Shown: positions 32,121 through 43,975 of the stretch, piece by piece
Numbering within the stretch: the first letter of the stretch is position 1
How the letters are laid out: every line of letters begins with the position of its first letter
Origin: Undaria pinnatifida
Taxonomy: Eukaryota; Sar; Phaeophyceae; Laminariales; Alariaceae
NCBI GenBank assembly: GCA_012845835.1
Contig: JABAKD010000021.1
Span: 5,346,477 to 5,410,476, forward strand
DNA length: 64,000 nt
Direction: 5' to 3'
Position numbers and translations under genes: made by a program
The notes under the pieces: model-generated
Seen by the model: the letters and a program-made list of their open reading frames with translations, nothing else
What the model was told of the DNA's origin: nothing
The model's database searches: none

Positions 32121-33900
32121 GGTCGAAAACGCGAAACCTACTATGGTACCCGGGTAGCCTAGCTCACGTCTAGCAAGAGGCGTGTTTTACGTCGTTGACT
32201 ACCGTTGACAACCCCTTTAGGGTAGGAGGAACCTCCTTTTTGACATGAGGTGGGCCTTGAAAAAGCGATATATTCGCCAGCAATACCAAAGTGCACGACC
32301 ATCTTCTTTGCCCATTGCCGTACACTATGTATAGAAAGCCGGGACATGGAATTGCGCATGTTTTCATACATGATTGACGAAGAAGATATTATTTCCATCC
32401 CTCCCTTATCTGCGCTTTTTGTTGTAGTGCGCAAGGGCGCTGTAATCTGAGTTTTTTTTCCGCTTTTTCTCACATCTACCTAGGCTGTCAACGCACTACA
32501 TGGCTATTGAAACCCGATCCAATATATCGTCGTGTTTCCCACGTGAAGCCGAATCGGGGTGCTATGAGTATTCTTCAAGGAGTCCCCGGCGGGGCGCTCC
32601 GCGGTTCCCTTCGACGTGACACCTCATCAGTTGGGAGAGCGAATGGTCCTCGAGGTCATGATTTCGCCGCGACCAGGTTCCGGCTTTGCTCACTATGATA
32701 ACTGCTTATGCAGTGGCTCGTGTATGTTCGGCTCTTTATATCGAGTAGAGGTCGCATTTTTTGTTGCCAATCATCCGAATGTTCTAATGCTTGCTATCTC
32801 GGCACGAAACAAAATCTACAGGCGACAGGTTTCCAACCAAGCGGAAGAAAAAACAGCAGGCAACGCCAAGCACGACAAGCCTATAGTTGCGACGCCCCGC
32901 AACGCCAACACCTTCTCGACAACCTTTTCGGCAGCCCATGCTGCAGGGATAGTGGGTGCACGCGGACTATAGAGTCAAGCTTTAGCGAGATGAGCACAAA
33001 GCAAACAATGCTTGCGTCATAAAAACCTTGCATCATGTACAATACCTGTTGGACTGCTTTACGCTGGATGTTTTTCAGCCCAGGAGCATGGGCTCGTGTG
33101 TACATCCTCCACCACCTACCTGCTATTCGATACACCGTTTCGATGTCCGGCTTGAACGAAAGTGCTAACAAACCCCTATTCTTGCCATAACGATATCTTC
33201 ACGAATAAATATTTCTCAAGTGTGGTGGTCGAAAACTCCCCACGCAATTCAGGCAAAACCTTACATTGCTTCCACTGAGATACATATTCGAATGATTCCT
33301 GCGGTTCATCTGCTACTCGTATGGTGGGTGCGCCGCGTAAAGCGTGCTATCTTATTGGCCACCCATCCCTATTAATCGCCAGCAACAGCATCCTGCACGA
33401 GATATCACGAACGCCCACAAGCAGAGGCAACTACTGCAATACTTCAACAACCACTACCAAGGTTTACACCCGCTACAAAACCTCACCGGCCTTCGAACGC
33501 ACCAACATGTGCTGAAATAACCCACCAAGAACCAACAATGAAAACAGAAACAAGATCGGTTCCACACTACGTACCCAAAGTGCCAGCAGTCGGTATCATG
33601 TCGGCGCCACGATCGGAAGTAGAAGCTATATCGCACGAACCACTACGAGAAGCACAAACCGTTACACCGTCGACCACCTCGGTCGGCATCATAGGTTATG
33701 TTTCTGGGGCCACCATGTAAGGCAGAACCAGCCACTATGATAGCACACCAATCACCACCGCCGTGAGCTTCCGTTACCAAAACAAACTCACCACACGAGG
33801 AGTCATGATGAGTGGTACCCCAAACGATCATCACAGTACCGCGATTGCTGAAACTGCGACGTTTCAAGAGCCCCTATCAAAGGCAAAACCTACCGATACG
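32121..33900. other. no recognisable gene
   Basis: The longest frame (32616-32972, plus, 118 codons) has no identifiable motif. The remaining frames are shorter and overlap. Confidence 0.35.
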
Positions 33901-34295
33901 AGACGTAAGTGACCACCACGACGAGGCAAATTGTCCCACTTAAAGTCTATAGAAAAAGAACAACAGACTTCCGCCGCTGCCCAAGCCTACCTCCGCAACA
34001 CGGGAACGTCGAGTGACTACTCGGCAATGTACCATGAGCAATGACAACGCAAACACCACCAGAAAAATATGAATGTACCCTATCGCAAACACCATGGCAG
34101 TACCACAACAAGCTGCAATCGCTACGGTTTGGTGTCGATATTTAAGCCCAAAGCATCCGCCATGATACGTAAATAATCAACACCAGGCAAATTGATCCAC
34201 TCTTATTATAGAAAAGGAAAACAACAGTTCCGCCGCCGACCAAGCATCGGCCGCGGCACCAAAACGTTGATTGGCTACCCTGCATCAACACGTGA
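33900..34295. repeat. degenerate tandem repeat, about 250-bp unit, two copies
   Basis: gatacg(a)taagt, accacgacgaggcaaattg + tcccactt, atagaaaaagaacaacag and cttccgccgctgcccaagc (33895-33990) recur as gatacgtaaata, aacaccaggcaaattgatcc, atagaaaaggaaaacaacag and ttccgccgccgaccaagc (34163-34240). Confidence 0.6.
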
Positions 34296-34657
34296 CCAGC
34301 ACTCCCGGGCGTACGTTCGGCATTTTTCGAACTGCACGCCAGTAGATCCGTGTTGACAAGTGCTCGTTGCGGGATTGCTTTTCTTACTCGGCAATTGACG
34401 TCCGTCGCATCTCAAAACTGGTGATCATGCTGACCCATACCACGCTAGAGGTATCGACTGGTTCTTCTACGTGAAATATTAATTGCAACGGCCTCCAAGT
34501 AACACCCGTTACAAGTTATTGCAAAGCAGTTTCCCCAGGTGCAGAAACTCATCAGCATGATAACGATAGCAAGAGTCCAGCATTTATGTTTCCAACCAAC
34601 AGACACAAGCCCAAGCAAACGCTGCAAGCAAGTCGTTAGGACTTTACACGTTACTCG

Positions 34658-34839
34658 TCACCAACCGCTGCAAGCAGAAGCAATCGCCGCCACACCAGCA
34701 CAACCAGCGATGACAACGCCGACAGCCAACTTGCTGGCGATGCTGGTGTCCTCCACCACCGTCGTGGTGCATGAACCGCAGATGAGGGAAATATCATCCT
34801 CGGTTGCCAAGTTTGTTTCGCCGTCACCGTCGAAGTCAC
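34658..34839 (-). CDS. terminal exon: dockerin-like loop plus membrane-spanning tail
   Basis: The frame from an AG/GTGAC acceptor (exon start 34839) encodes DFDGDGETNLATEDDISLIC, then a short linker, a hydrophobic helix (KLAVGVVIAGCAGVAAIASA) and a stop at 34658-34660. D-x-DGDG-x...DD is like a calcium-binding dockerin or EF-hand loop. Its start matches the C-type exons at 57342 and 54478 in splice phase (phase 1) and sequence. It looks like the last exon of a type I membrane or GPI-like surface protein of that family. It may be the 3' end of the 51-59 kb gene, across a 16-kb repeat-filled intron, or a separate relic. Confidence 0.45.
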
Positions 34840-35285
34840 CTTTACATTCATGGCAATAAGACGTTAGCGACAGCGATGCGGATATAAGTCGATGGAGAAG
34901 CGAGTTTCGGTCAGGCGCATTCCCTTCGAACAGGAACAGTGTAATTTTTTGGCATTACTTGGGGAAACTAGGGAATAGGCCCGACGCCGTCGCCACATTG
35001 TTCAACAAAGAGAGCAACGGCTTCCCACGCAGTGCATGCCGCATACGCGTAGAGGGTGATCGTCTCTTGTTATCTAGTCCATATGGGGGCATGTTGTATC
35101 AGTCCCGGAGGGAATGGTGTTCATTTTCAAGTAAGCGGTGATTATTTTCAACCGCTGGAGGATGGATGCAGTCCACAACATGGACAGGAATATAGCTGTG
35201 GCTAGGAACGCGGTCAGCAGATTGGAAACGGTTGATGACATGACGCACTAGTCGAGAATGGACCATTGTTGAAATGGACCACTGT
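34840..35285. other. no recognisable gene
   Basis: Sequence upstream (on the minus strand) of the membrane-tail exon. No B-type or A-type cassette is recognisable here. Confidence 0.4.
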
Positions 35286-35297
35286 TGCACATATCTC

Positions 35298-35560
35298 GCC
35301 AGCAGTTGTCAGCAGCTGCAACCAGCATAAGCCAGCAGCTGCAACCAGCATAAGCCAGCAGCAGCTTCTAGCGAAGTAGAAGCCGGCAGCATCAGCTTGC
35401 GAAGTAGCAGCCAGCAGCAGCGGACAGGAGGCAGCCAACCGCAATCAACAGGAAACCTATCAAGCAACGACCAGCAGAAGCAGCTTGCAGCATAGATAGG
35501 CCAGGAGCAAGGTCCGGAAGCAGCAGCCAGTGCAGCCAGTAGTAGCCCCCAGAGAGCTGG
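35298..35560. repeat. CAG-rich short tandem repeats
   Basis: agctgcaaccagcataagcc repeats at 35315 and 35338, followed by looser cagcag words. It yields a Leu/Cys/Trp-rich minus-strand frame that I regard as an artefact. A similar CAG-rich block occurs at 43080-43220, also ending in a cagct(c/t)ggt(c/t)cgtgt motif. Confidence 0.7.
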
Positions 35561-36595
35561 AAGCAGCAGGCTGCATCTTACAGTAAATCCCGCATTATCC
35601 AAGTAGAGCGAGCAGGGACAGCAGCAGCAGCTTGGTTCGTGTGTTTCGATATAGAGGTGTTTCCGGTTTAGAAAACTGTGCGTGTTGTTTCTTTGTGTAC
35701 GCACATAGACGTTCGCTACAGCCGAACAGGAAGCCATGACCGCCCGTCCCCGCCACGAAATTTCGTTCGCTCGCACAAGGGCCATGGCAGATGACGACAA
35801 TTCAAAGCATTTTACGTAGTTTTGTGCAGCTCGCGATACCCTACGCCGCTGCCCAGCGAAATGCGCAACAACACACTGAATCCATCGTAAACCCATCGGA
35901 AGATTCGGACCCAGTGGTCTGTCTTTAGTCTAGTCTAAGCTAAAAGAGTGATTTGATGTTCGTCATCTCACGATCACGTACTGACAGCTTGTTTGTGGCT
36001 ACACATTGTGAACGTGAGGTGATTACTGCTGTAGTTGCGAAAAATTGTTGATGACGTATTGTCTTATCAAACTATGTTGATGAATTTTGTCTTGTCAACT
36101 ATAAATTACTACACCGTAGTTGAGTTTTAATGTGGCACGGCGCACAAATCGCGTACGGCGAAATTACCACAATTACCACCCTCAGTTGGCAAGAGTAATA
36201 TATTGCGGCTAAACGGCGGCTTGTCAAAGGGCAAGTGTCAGCAGAACCTTAAAACAATGCACGATACTTGGTGTGGCGATATACTCATGGAGAGCCCTTA
36301 TCTTATCAAAAACAAAGAAGGAAAGCGGACACAAAACATACTGGAGTGTGCTGCTCGGAAGAACCATACACCAAACAGGAATCAATCCCAAACGAGCAAC
36401 CTTAGGAAAACAAGTGAAATATCCTGGTACCTGTGTACCTGATATCAGCGCACCGGTGCAAAAAACACAGCACAAGCCTATCCAAAAATCTTAGACTATA
36501 TTTCTCACAGAATCTGTGAGGCTTGATATCCCGTCCTCAAACTCAAAATTTCGTCGCCTTGACCACTTTACCATTGTTGTCTCTCTCTATATAAA
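35561..36595. other. no recognisable gene
   Basis: Mixed sequence. Frames at 36203-36494 overlap on both strands and have no motif. Confidence 0.35.
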
Positions 36596-36599
36596 AAAA

Positions 36600-37560
36600 T
36601 GATGTTTTCATAAGACAGGGATTGGCCAGAACTTTTTGCTCGTCACGGCCTCAGTATAGTATTCTCGAAACTGGAATTTCTCGGTGAAACCGCTTCGTTC
36701 GAGCGCCGTCTTCGAAGGGCGGCTCCAACGCCGGTCACCCTGCCTTATCCGTCCCTCACGTCGACGTGAACGCGGATGGGGGATGAGGGAGACAAGCGAG
36801 GAGTGGGCAAATATTTGCCTTTTTGGGCGGTACCGACGATTATATTTTTTGGGTTGTTGCCGTAGTATAGAGAGCTTGATAAAAAAAACATGTTACGAAT
36901 ACATTTATATAATACGTATGTATGAAATGATTCGTGTTTTTAAGACGACAGGGATCGGCCAGGAGTTGTTACTCGAGTCAGCCTCAGTATAGGATGCTCG
37001 AAACAGGAATTTTACGTTCAAATCGTTTTGTTCGAGGGCCGTCGGCGACGGAGGGTTCCAACGTCCCCCACCCTGCCCTATCCGTCCGCCACCTCGACGT
37101 GAACGCAGATGGGAACTGAGAGAGACAAGCAAGAAGTGCCCGAAGTTTTTCATTTTTAAGCGGTACTGACGATTGTGTTTTGGAGGGGATTCGACGTATT
37201 GTATGGAGAGCTTGAACGAATAAAACATGTTACGAACACATTTGTATTATATCTAAATATAAAATAAATTGTGTTTTTGAGAGGACAGGGATCGGCCAGG
37301 AGTTTGTCTTCTTCATGGGATTCTCGAAACCGCAATTTCTTGGTCAAATCGCTTCGTTCGAGCACTATCCTTGAGGGGCAGCTCCAACGCCTCTCACCCT
37401 CCCTTATCCGTTCCCAACGTCGACGTGAACGCGGATGGAGGCTGAGTGAGACACGCGAGAAATGGTAAATGTTTGTAATTTTGGGCGGTACTGAGGAACT
37501 TGTTCGGGGTTCTTGATGTATAATATTAATAGTACGTATGGAGAGCTTTAACAAATAGAA
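36600..37560 (-). repeat. 0.33-kb repeat, three tandem copies with a shared open frame
   Basis: Units begin at about 36600, 36932 and 37271. All contain gacagggat(t/c)ggccagga, ctcgaaac, the block cgtcgacgtgaacgcggatg and an agagctt...aca end. On the minus strand each copy keeps an open stretch: PHPRSRRREGRIRQGDRRWS, SHLRSRRGGGRIGQGGGRW and LHPRSRRRWERIREGERRWS, each followed by an ALE-x-x-D/G-[LF]-T-like segment. The first copy has indels at its edges. Whether this is coding or only a young repeat is open. Confidence 0.75.
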
Positions 37561-37924
37561 CGTCAATACATTCTTATACGTATTGGCATAATTTCCGAAT
37601 TTGCTCCTGAGCAGCTACCCATCGCGGCCAACGCTTCTTGATATATGTGTACTTCTCGTGGGGTGTCCGATCACGAACGGGCAAGGTTTTAGCTGCTGTG
37701 TAGCACTGCTGCTGTTCTCGTTGTACTACCGGTACGAGCGTGTGTACGATGTGACTTGCGGTTCTCTCCGAGCTGCTGCTGCTATATCAAGTCTGTGATG
37801 CTACTACATTAACAGTTTTCATTGGTTCTCCAGACAAGATATACCAACACGTAATAACAGCAGCACAATGGGTGTTCTCATTTAAGATCACCCTGCGATG
37901 ACTAGCGGACGCAGAGCTTACCAA
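37561..37924. other. no recognisable gene
   Basis: Sequence between the 0.33-kb repeats and the inverted SINE copy. Nothing is seen. Confidence 0.4.
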
Positions 37925-38238
37925 CTTTTTATTTTTTCCCTTTCTCACACTTTCACTTTGCAGCTTCTGGACAAGCCGTGGTCTCACAGGTGTCGTCCCT
38001 TCTTCCCCCCGGTTCTTTCCTTCATTTTTTACCGCGCATAGGGTTCAGCAATCCCACTGCTCGTCGAATTTGTATCGAGTGTTGCTAACTTACGTTCTCG
38101 CGATTCCCGCACGTCAATTGGTGCTCAAGAAAAGTCCACACGATAATATACGAGTATGCGCTCGGCGGGGCTCGAACTCACGAAACTGACCTACACCAGG
38201 CTCGAGGATAACCTGATGCGCCACCGTGGCAACCGGCA
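37925..38238 (-). mobile_element. SINE-like element, copy 2, full length
   Basis: On the minus strand: a tRNA-like head (gccggttgccacggtggcgc, B box gagttcgagcccc, 38161-38237), the body shared with the other two copies (ttgacgtgcgggaatcgcg, ccacggcttgtccagaagct) and an A-rich 3' end (gggaaaaaataaaaa). The head contains an A-box-like tggcgcatcagg. SINEs of this type are transcribed by RNA polymerase III and moved by LINE machinery. No LINE is visible in the window. Confidence 0.8.
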
Positions 38239-40680
38239 CATGCCGGTACATGTAGCATAAACTTTACCATCCAAGATACGCGCGGCCAGAAGGGTAGGTT
38301 TGCTGCTGAAGGAGCCGTTCAGTGCTACGGAAATCCGGATTTCCAGCAACTACTTTGGGGGTCCCATAAGAAAGAAGAGGTGAAATACGTGGGCAAGTAT
38401 TCCACGATCAGTCGACCATACTATGCGAGTGGAATATTCACATGCTTCAGGCTTTTTTCCACGGATATTATACTCGAGTTATGCCAGCCTCACTCCTATT
38501 TTCTACGTCATCTTTCTCCAAACATCTCAGTTTTTTTGGAATTGTGCTTATCCACGGAGGAGTGCTGGATCCTGGACACGTATATCGCTCCAATGGGACC
38601 TTTCATATGGCGTTGGGTGCTGTTCAACTGTTTCTCGTTCTCTTATTTCGAGCGTGCTTGCTCGGCACGTCAAACTGGTACTTGAACTCAAAATCACTTA
38701 TTTGTTGCGAGCTATTTTGCAAACAACTGGTCGAACTGCGGTCGCACCGCGAATGTTTGCCGTAGGCGAGCAGCATGCGAGGAAACCCGAGTCGATTGAA
38801 AAAATTGCGAGCTCATTGCGTCACAGCCAACTAGGGTTTCCACACCGTGCTGGGCAGCATCGACCTTGGAGAACTCCGTTTATATCCGCGGTTTGTCTAC
38901 GGTTAGGATATATGGAATGAGGGGGTGGGAGCCTTTTTTCCCCGGTTGGAGCTGGCTCTAATATTAAATCACCCATTAGATTTGTCGAGATTTCCACACT
39001 GTGCGGACAAGAATCAATCAGGTGACACCCGTGTTCGTTTACGGGTTGTCGGGGTTGTATACGTGCGGATGGATTCTAATTCCGGGATGGAACGCTATCG
39101 TCGCCAGATGACATCTACTTTATGTACGATCACCGGCTAATGAGCGATCAGCGATCGCAAGATCGCCGGCCATATACGACGTCAGGTACTGTGTATGTTT
39201 TTTCTTTTCGCCTGAATCTCGAGCCTGAAATTGTTGACCGCCAATTTTTCCATTCATCGGTGCTCTATCGCGTACTGGTAACAGTTTTCTATCTACCAGA
39301 ATGGATGGATGTACAGCAGCAATTTCTATTTACCAGAATGGATGGATGTACAGCAGCAAGTGGCAGCACTACAGTAGCATTCGAAGGGTTGAACGACGAA
39401 GGCAGCAACACCATGTTTTTTCGCCTGAGCACCGTCAGCCGGTCTCTGTACAATCAGACTAGACTATACACAGAGAAAATCAGTTTGCGAGCCTCGGAGT
39501 TAGATGCTATCATGTGCATGGGATAACAACAGAAGCTTGCTCAGTGCGCGCCTCAGTGCGCGCCCCTCAGAGGCTTCGCAGGAAATGTGCAGCAAACATG
39601 GGCATCACCTGGCTGGATCCGGATGCTTGGTCGAGTTAAAACGTGAATAAATCGCGCTCGAAACGTCTCTTCGTGGCCAGACTAAAGGGTCAGTATGCGT
39701 GGGCTCGGATCTTTCAGATCGGAATATGATGGAGTTTGGAATCGGATTCACGCAAGAAGCGGCGCAGTATTAAGTATAGTCCATTGTTTGTCTATGTCGA
39801 TTGCATTGCATTACGTTACCGTCTGCACGCCTAGACTATCTGTTTCTCCTCTCCGTCGAAAACTGAAGCCAACAAGTCGAAGTGCTGCCCTGCCCTACCC
39901 GGAGCATGGGTTCCGGCGATTACCGGCGAATGCCGGCAACCATACGGAACCCTTATAGTACCACACGCGCGGATTGATCAAGAACAATAGTTTCCTGTGG
40001 GCAACGAAGAGCTTGTTGCGATTTAAGGGAGCTGAGAGCTGTTAAGAAGGTAGCTTAAAATTGGAGAATGTGCCGAAGGAATGGATCCGGGCGGGGGACA
40101 TACATCTGGTAGCTTCAAGCGCTAAGCTCCGGGGGCGGGTGACGCTACCCGCAGCGATCGCGAAGATTGAACACAACTAAATTGTGAAGGGGGCAGAAGT
40201 AAGGGGTCCACGATTTGGTGCAAATAGCGATTTCATAGGGCCTAGAGCTACCTGTGCAGACTCGATAGCCCGGTGCTCTGCTTTGTGGTTGTTGACCATG
40301 GCACGTTCTGGTAGGCAGTACTGCTGTAGTTAGCGGGGCGAAGAAAAGCATCAAGAGGACCAACAGAAGACAGACGAGAGAAGACAATCAAAGTAGGAGA
40401 ACAGAAAAGACGAGCGCACACGTGCATGCCGACAGTTGACATTTCGCATGATACCTGGTACTGTATAATGGTAAGAATGCACAGCCTGGCGCAGTACATC
40501 CCCACACGGCAAGCCAAGGCACGGCACCGCACGGCCCACGGCAATGTGCTGCGTGCGCTTCCTTCATATGTTAGGGCGAAATGTAAGGGTCGATCCTAAC
40601 GATACGTACAGCACTCCAGGTTTTGACGAAATATCGGCCTTTTTTCCCGAAATCTACCAAGGTTGAATGTTCTCGAGTAC
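38239..40680. other. no recognisable gene
   Basis: Frames of 100-165 codons (38380-38920, 39122-39526, plus strand) overlap in different phases and lack motifs. A 37-base duplication is noted separately. cagtgcgcgcc is repeated at 39541-39563. Confidence 0.35.
39287..39359. repeat. 37-bp tandem duplication
   Basis: accagaatggatggatgtac followed by agcagcaatttctat starts at 39295 and again at 39332. Because 37 is not a multiple of three, the frame over it reads the same DNA in two phases (LPEWMDVQQQ, FTRMDGCTAA). Confidence 0.9.
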
Positions 40681-40795
40681 GAGCCTCAGTTGGCTGGCGA
40701 AACAATGCCCACCCGGCACAGAACCGTCACTACAGCAGCAACGCTCGCCGAAGACACCCACGTGGTGGTCCCATTGGAGTCGGCCTTACTCGTAG

Positions 40796-41118
40796 ACAGG
40801 TGTCTATTCCTTGGGGAGTGAAATCCGTCTTCAACTCGTCGCGACACAGAACCCAACGTGACAATAGTCTCAGCTATCGTTCGGCCGCCGCGGGTGCGTT
40901 CACCTCGTCAACTCGACGACGTGAGCTCGGAAGCTCACTGCGCCTAATGCAATCAGCCTCGAAGACAGGTGTCTATGCCTTGGGGAGTGAAATCCGTCAG
41001 CAACTCGTCGCGATACAGTGCCCAACGTGACAATAGTCTCAGCTATCGTTCGGCCGCCGCGGGTGCGGTCACTTCCTCAACTCGACGACGTGAGCTCAGA
41101 AGCTCACTGCGCCTCCTG
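40796..41118. repeat. 169-bp tandem duplication
   Basis: acaggtgtctat(t/g)ccttgg starts at 40796 and 40965. The copies share ggggagtgaaatccgtc, caactcgtcgcga, gacaatagtctcagctatcg and gacgtgagctc with few differences, so the duplication is recent. The period is not a multiple of three. Confidence 0.9.
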
Positions 41119-41689
41119 CGACCAACCATGACCTGCAAATGATCTTGGGAACGACCCTGCTCAGTCTCGTTCGCTCGTGAGTGGTGGCACAGCTCGAGCG
41201 GTGTCGTTGCCAGATCCCTTACACCCTTGTACCTAAATTTGAGTTTTCTCCCTAAACAAACTGAAAAACGTGAAGACCATTTTTTGCGGGGATGAAAGTG
41301 TTTGGCTTTTCGCGACATTATTTCCCAAAAAAAAGAAGATTTCAGTAACAACCTAAACAAATAGCTTCGTTAGAAACGACCCTAAGCGCAGCAAATCACC
41401 CAGCACAGCACAGCACCGCAAAGCACTGCACAGAGTACGGCATCGCACGGCAGGGCACCGCGGTGCATTGCTGATCTTAGGCAGCCGTGCGCTGCTGAGC
41501 TGAGCTGATCTGGGACCTGGTATAATGTCACTTCGGGCAACAAAAAGAAAAAGGGTGACCTCAAGATTTCGAACAAAAGTTGAACCGTTCCGAAGGTCAT
41601 GGACGGTTGCGGCGTTGAGGTGAAGCAAAAACTCAAATAAAAAATGTAATGTTCCGTAAGTTATGGAAAGAGGCGGGGTGTTCAAGTGG
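41119..41689. other. no recognisable gene
   Basis: Contains a gca/cgg-rich block at 41398-41480 and a short degenerate repeat (gttccg...atgga...ggcg) at 41583 and 41650. No gene is seen. Confidence 0.4.
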
Positions 41690-41695
41690 GAGACC

Positions 41696-42465
41696 TTACA
41701 GGCTGGATTGAGCAAGACGCTCCCAAAATGGCTGGATGCGATTTCCCACGCGATAGTATCGAGTTAGATCCTGAGAATTTGAGACTTGATTGGTACACGC
41801 ACAACAAAGACATTCAAAGCAGCTCAATTATTTTTTTTGATTTTTTCGTGAGTTAGCCCAAAAACAGCAGAATCGCATAAATTGACTTGGAAACAAAGTA
41901 CAGCAAAAAAAAAAAAAAAAAAAAAGAGCTGCTTTGAATGTCTATGTTATGCGTGTACGAATCACGTCTCAAAATTTCAGGACCTAACTCGATAACATCG
42001 CGTGGGAGTGGGAGATCGCAAAAATCGATTTCCCCTCAAATACCTGAGTGCAGGGGCAGACGAACATAGGTAAATAAGGGGGTTCGCAGCCCGTAAAACG
42101 GTCGCAAAAGCGACGTGCGCCAGCATGGAGGTCCTCTTCCACTGGTGTGTGGTTGCAGAAGGGGCGCTCAGCGGTGCCATGTTGTCTGCTATTGTAGGGT
42201 GTGTTGTGTTGGTTTTGTGAAAAAAAATTCGCCGCAAAAAAACGATGACGTTTCGGTTTCCTCCAGACCCCTCTGAACCCCATACAAATAGCGGGGGATA
42301 TTCTTCGTTTGAGACAACCTGTCTCCAGGGCTTTTTCGGCAAGACGTGCAAATCCGCTGTGATTGTGTGAGCAAAAGGATATGCCGAACTCCTCCCGATT
42401 CCATTTCGCTGAATAGTTATGGCGTGCAGAACGAAAGTGAGTCTCTTGCTCAATCCAGCCTGTAA
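41696..42465. mobile_element. MITE-like non-autonomous DNA transposon
   Basis: Ends are perfect inverse complements: ttacaggctggattgagcaa + ga at 41696-41717 and its complement at 42444-42465. The flanks are gagacc (41690-41695) and gagatc (42466-42471), a plausible 6-base target-site duplication with one change. Inside is a further, imperfect inverted repeat of about 90 bases (41740-41825 and 41927-42015) around an A/T-rich loop. The longest internal frame (minus, 41977-42453) has no transposase motif, so the element is probably moved by an enzyme encoded elsewhere. Confidence 0.8.
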
Positions 42466-42471
42466 GAGATC

Positions 42472-43740
42472 AGGGGTTCACCAACCTAGCGCTCTCAGGG
42501 AAATGACCAAAAAAATATGTAGTTCTGCCTTTAAACAGCTGTCGCTAGGAACACGCAGAGCTCGATATCTTCAACTGTCGTTGACTAGTCGGGCCACCCG
42601 AGGGCGCCCGTGTGTTTTTTTCCGACACCTCACGTCAAGTTTTCCAAGTTTGCCTCCCGACCAAAAAGGTGAGGGGGGCACCTGACGCCGTCCCCCCCCC
42701 GTAAAACGTCACACGAAATCCTATTTAAACCGAACGCATAAACTAAATCCTATGTAAAACTATGAGCCGAACACAGGGGACGGTAAAGATCTGTCGCCCC
42801 CCGTGCCTGCCAGATAAAATGCTTTCCATATAGTGCTTACATAACGCCGTACATACTAAATCCTTGAAAAAATCCAAGCACAGGGGAGGTAGAGGGGTTC
42901 CCCCCCACCCTGCTAGATACAAAGCCTTCCGTATAGTTCTGTATTACTACTGGGAGGCGACTTATAAGCCACGGCTGCGAAGCGACGGCGACTTCAGCCG
43001 TAGTGGGTGGCACAAAGCAGCTATGACTTAACAGTAACATCGGACAGAGAGCAGGCTGAAGCATGCAGCAATATTTGCGTGCCACTCCAGCCTTAGCCAC
43101 ACCAGCAGCCGGCAGGAGCAACAGCACCCAACAGCACCAAGCAGCAGCAGGCAGCAGAAAGCAGAAAAGCCTGCAGCGTCTATTAGCAGCTAGCCGGAGC
43201 GGCTACAGCAGCTCGGTCCGTGTATTAATGTACAAGACACACGTTCCATAGGACTATTTCCGTGCTCACCTTAGAAGTCCTCTTCTTGATCATGGTACAT
43301 ATCGACACCGACCAGACCCGTGCTGCGATACTGATCTACATTGCATCTCGCTCGTCGTCGCAATTGGTGACCATACATATGGTATTCAACAGAGCCTAGT
43401 TGTGCCCCAGGAACGTCTACATCTGTCAATAGTTAAACCAGAGGACACGTACGTTGTTTCAATGAACACTATGTGCACTAAACATGCCTGCATCCAATAA
43501 TCAACCAAGCACAAGGGCCCCACATTGGTGCCGTCATTCGCCGGCACCCATGCTCCGGGTAGAGCAGGGAGGCACTTGGACTTGTTCGATTCACTATCCG
43601 ATGGAGTAAAAATCGTTACCACACAATACATAGTCTATGCGTGTAGAACGAAAGGTAATCCCACGAGATCGATATAGACGAACAGTGGACTACTTACTTC
43701 TGCCGTTTCGTGCGTGAAACCGATTCGGAGCTTCGTCGCT
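42472..43740. other. no recognisable gene; minor degenerate repeats
   Basis: A loose tandem repeat at 42720-42960 shares catactaaatccttg/cgcataaactaaatcc and ccagataaaatgctttcc/gctagatacaaagccttcc. A CAG-rich block lies at 43080-43220. The sequence ccctgctctacccggagcat (43570 region, minus strand) resembles 39886-39907. Confidence 0.45.
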
Positions 43741-43756
43741 GACCTGTACTCTCAAC

Positions 43757-43975
43757 GAGGACACACACCGAGTAATACGCGCGATCGGAGTATCACTCAC
43801 AGCTAGCAAAGATGAGTTTCGACAAAATCTTCGATCTCACAGCTGGTGTGTATCTAGAGTTATTATATAAATGAAAATACACTCCAGCTGTGAGATCAAA
43901 TATTTTGCCGAAGCTCATCTTTGCAAGCTGTGTGTGATACTCCGATCGCGCGTATTACGGGTTGTGTGTTCTCAT
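43757..43975. repeat. near-perfect palindrome, about 96-bp arms
   Basis: Left arm 43757-43852 (gaggacacacaccgag ... ctcacagctggtgtgta) and right arm 43878-43975 (acactccagctgtgag ... gggttgtgtgttctc) are inverse complements with few mismatches, around a 25-base A/T loop. It is the cleanest hairpin of the foldback family in the window. Confidence 0.9.

Noticed and set aside
35309-35896. 195-codon Leu/Cys/Trp-rich frame
   Set aside because: Much of it encodes CAG-type repeats read on the minus strand. No domain, and composition explains the openness.
38380-38920. 165-codon plus-strand frame as a host gene
   Set aside because: No motif, overlaps other frames, and no start context or splice structure to support it.
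41977-42453. 158-codon minus-strand frame inside the MITE-like element as a transposase
   Set aside because: No DDE, HTH or zinc-finger motif, and it covers part of the internal inverted repeat and one terminal repeat.
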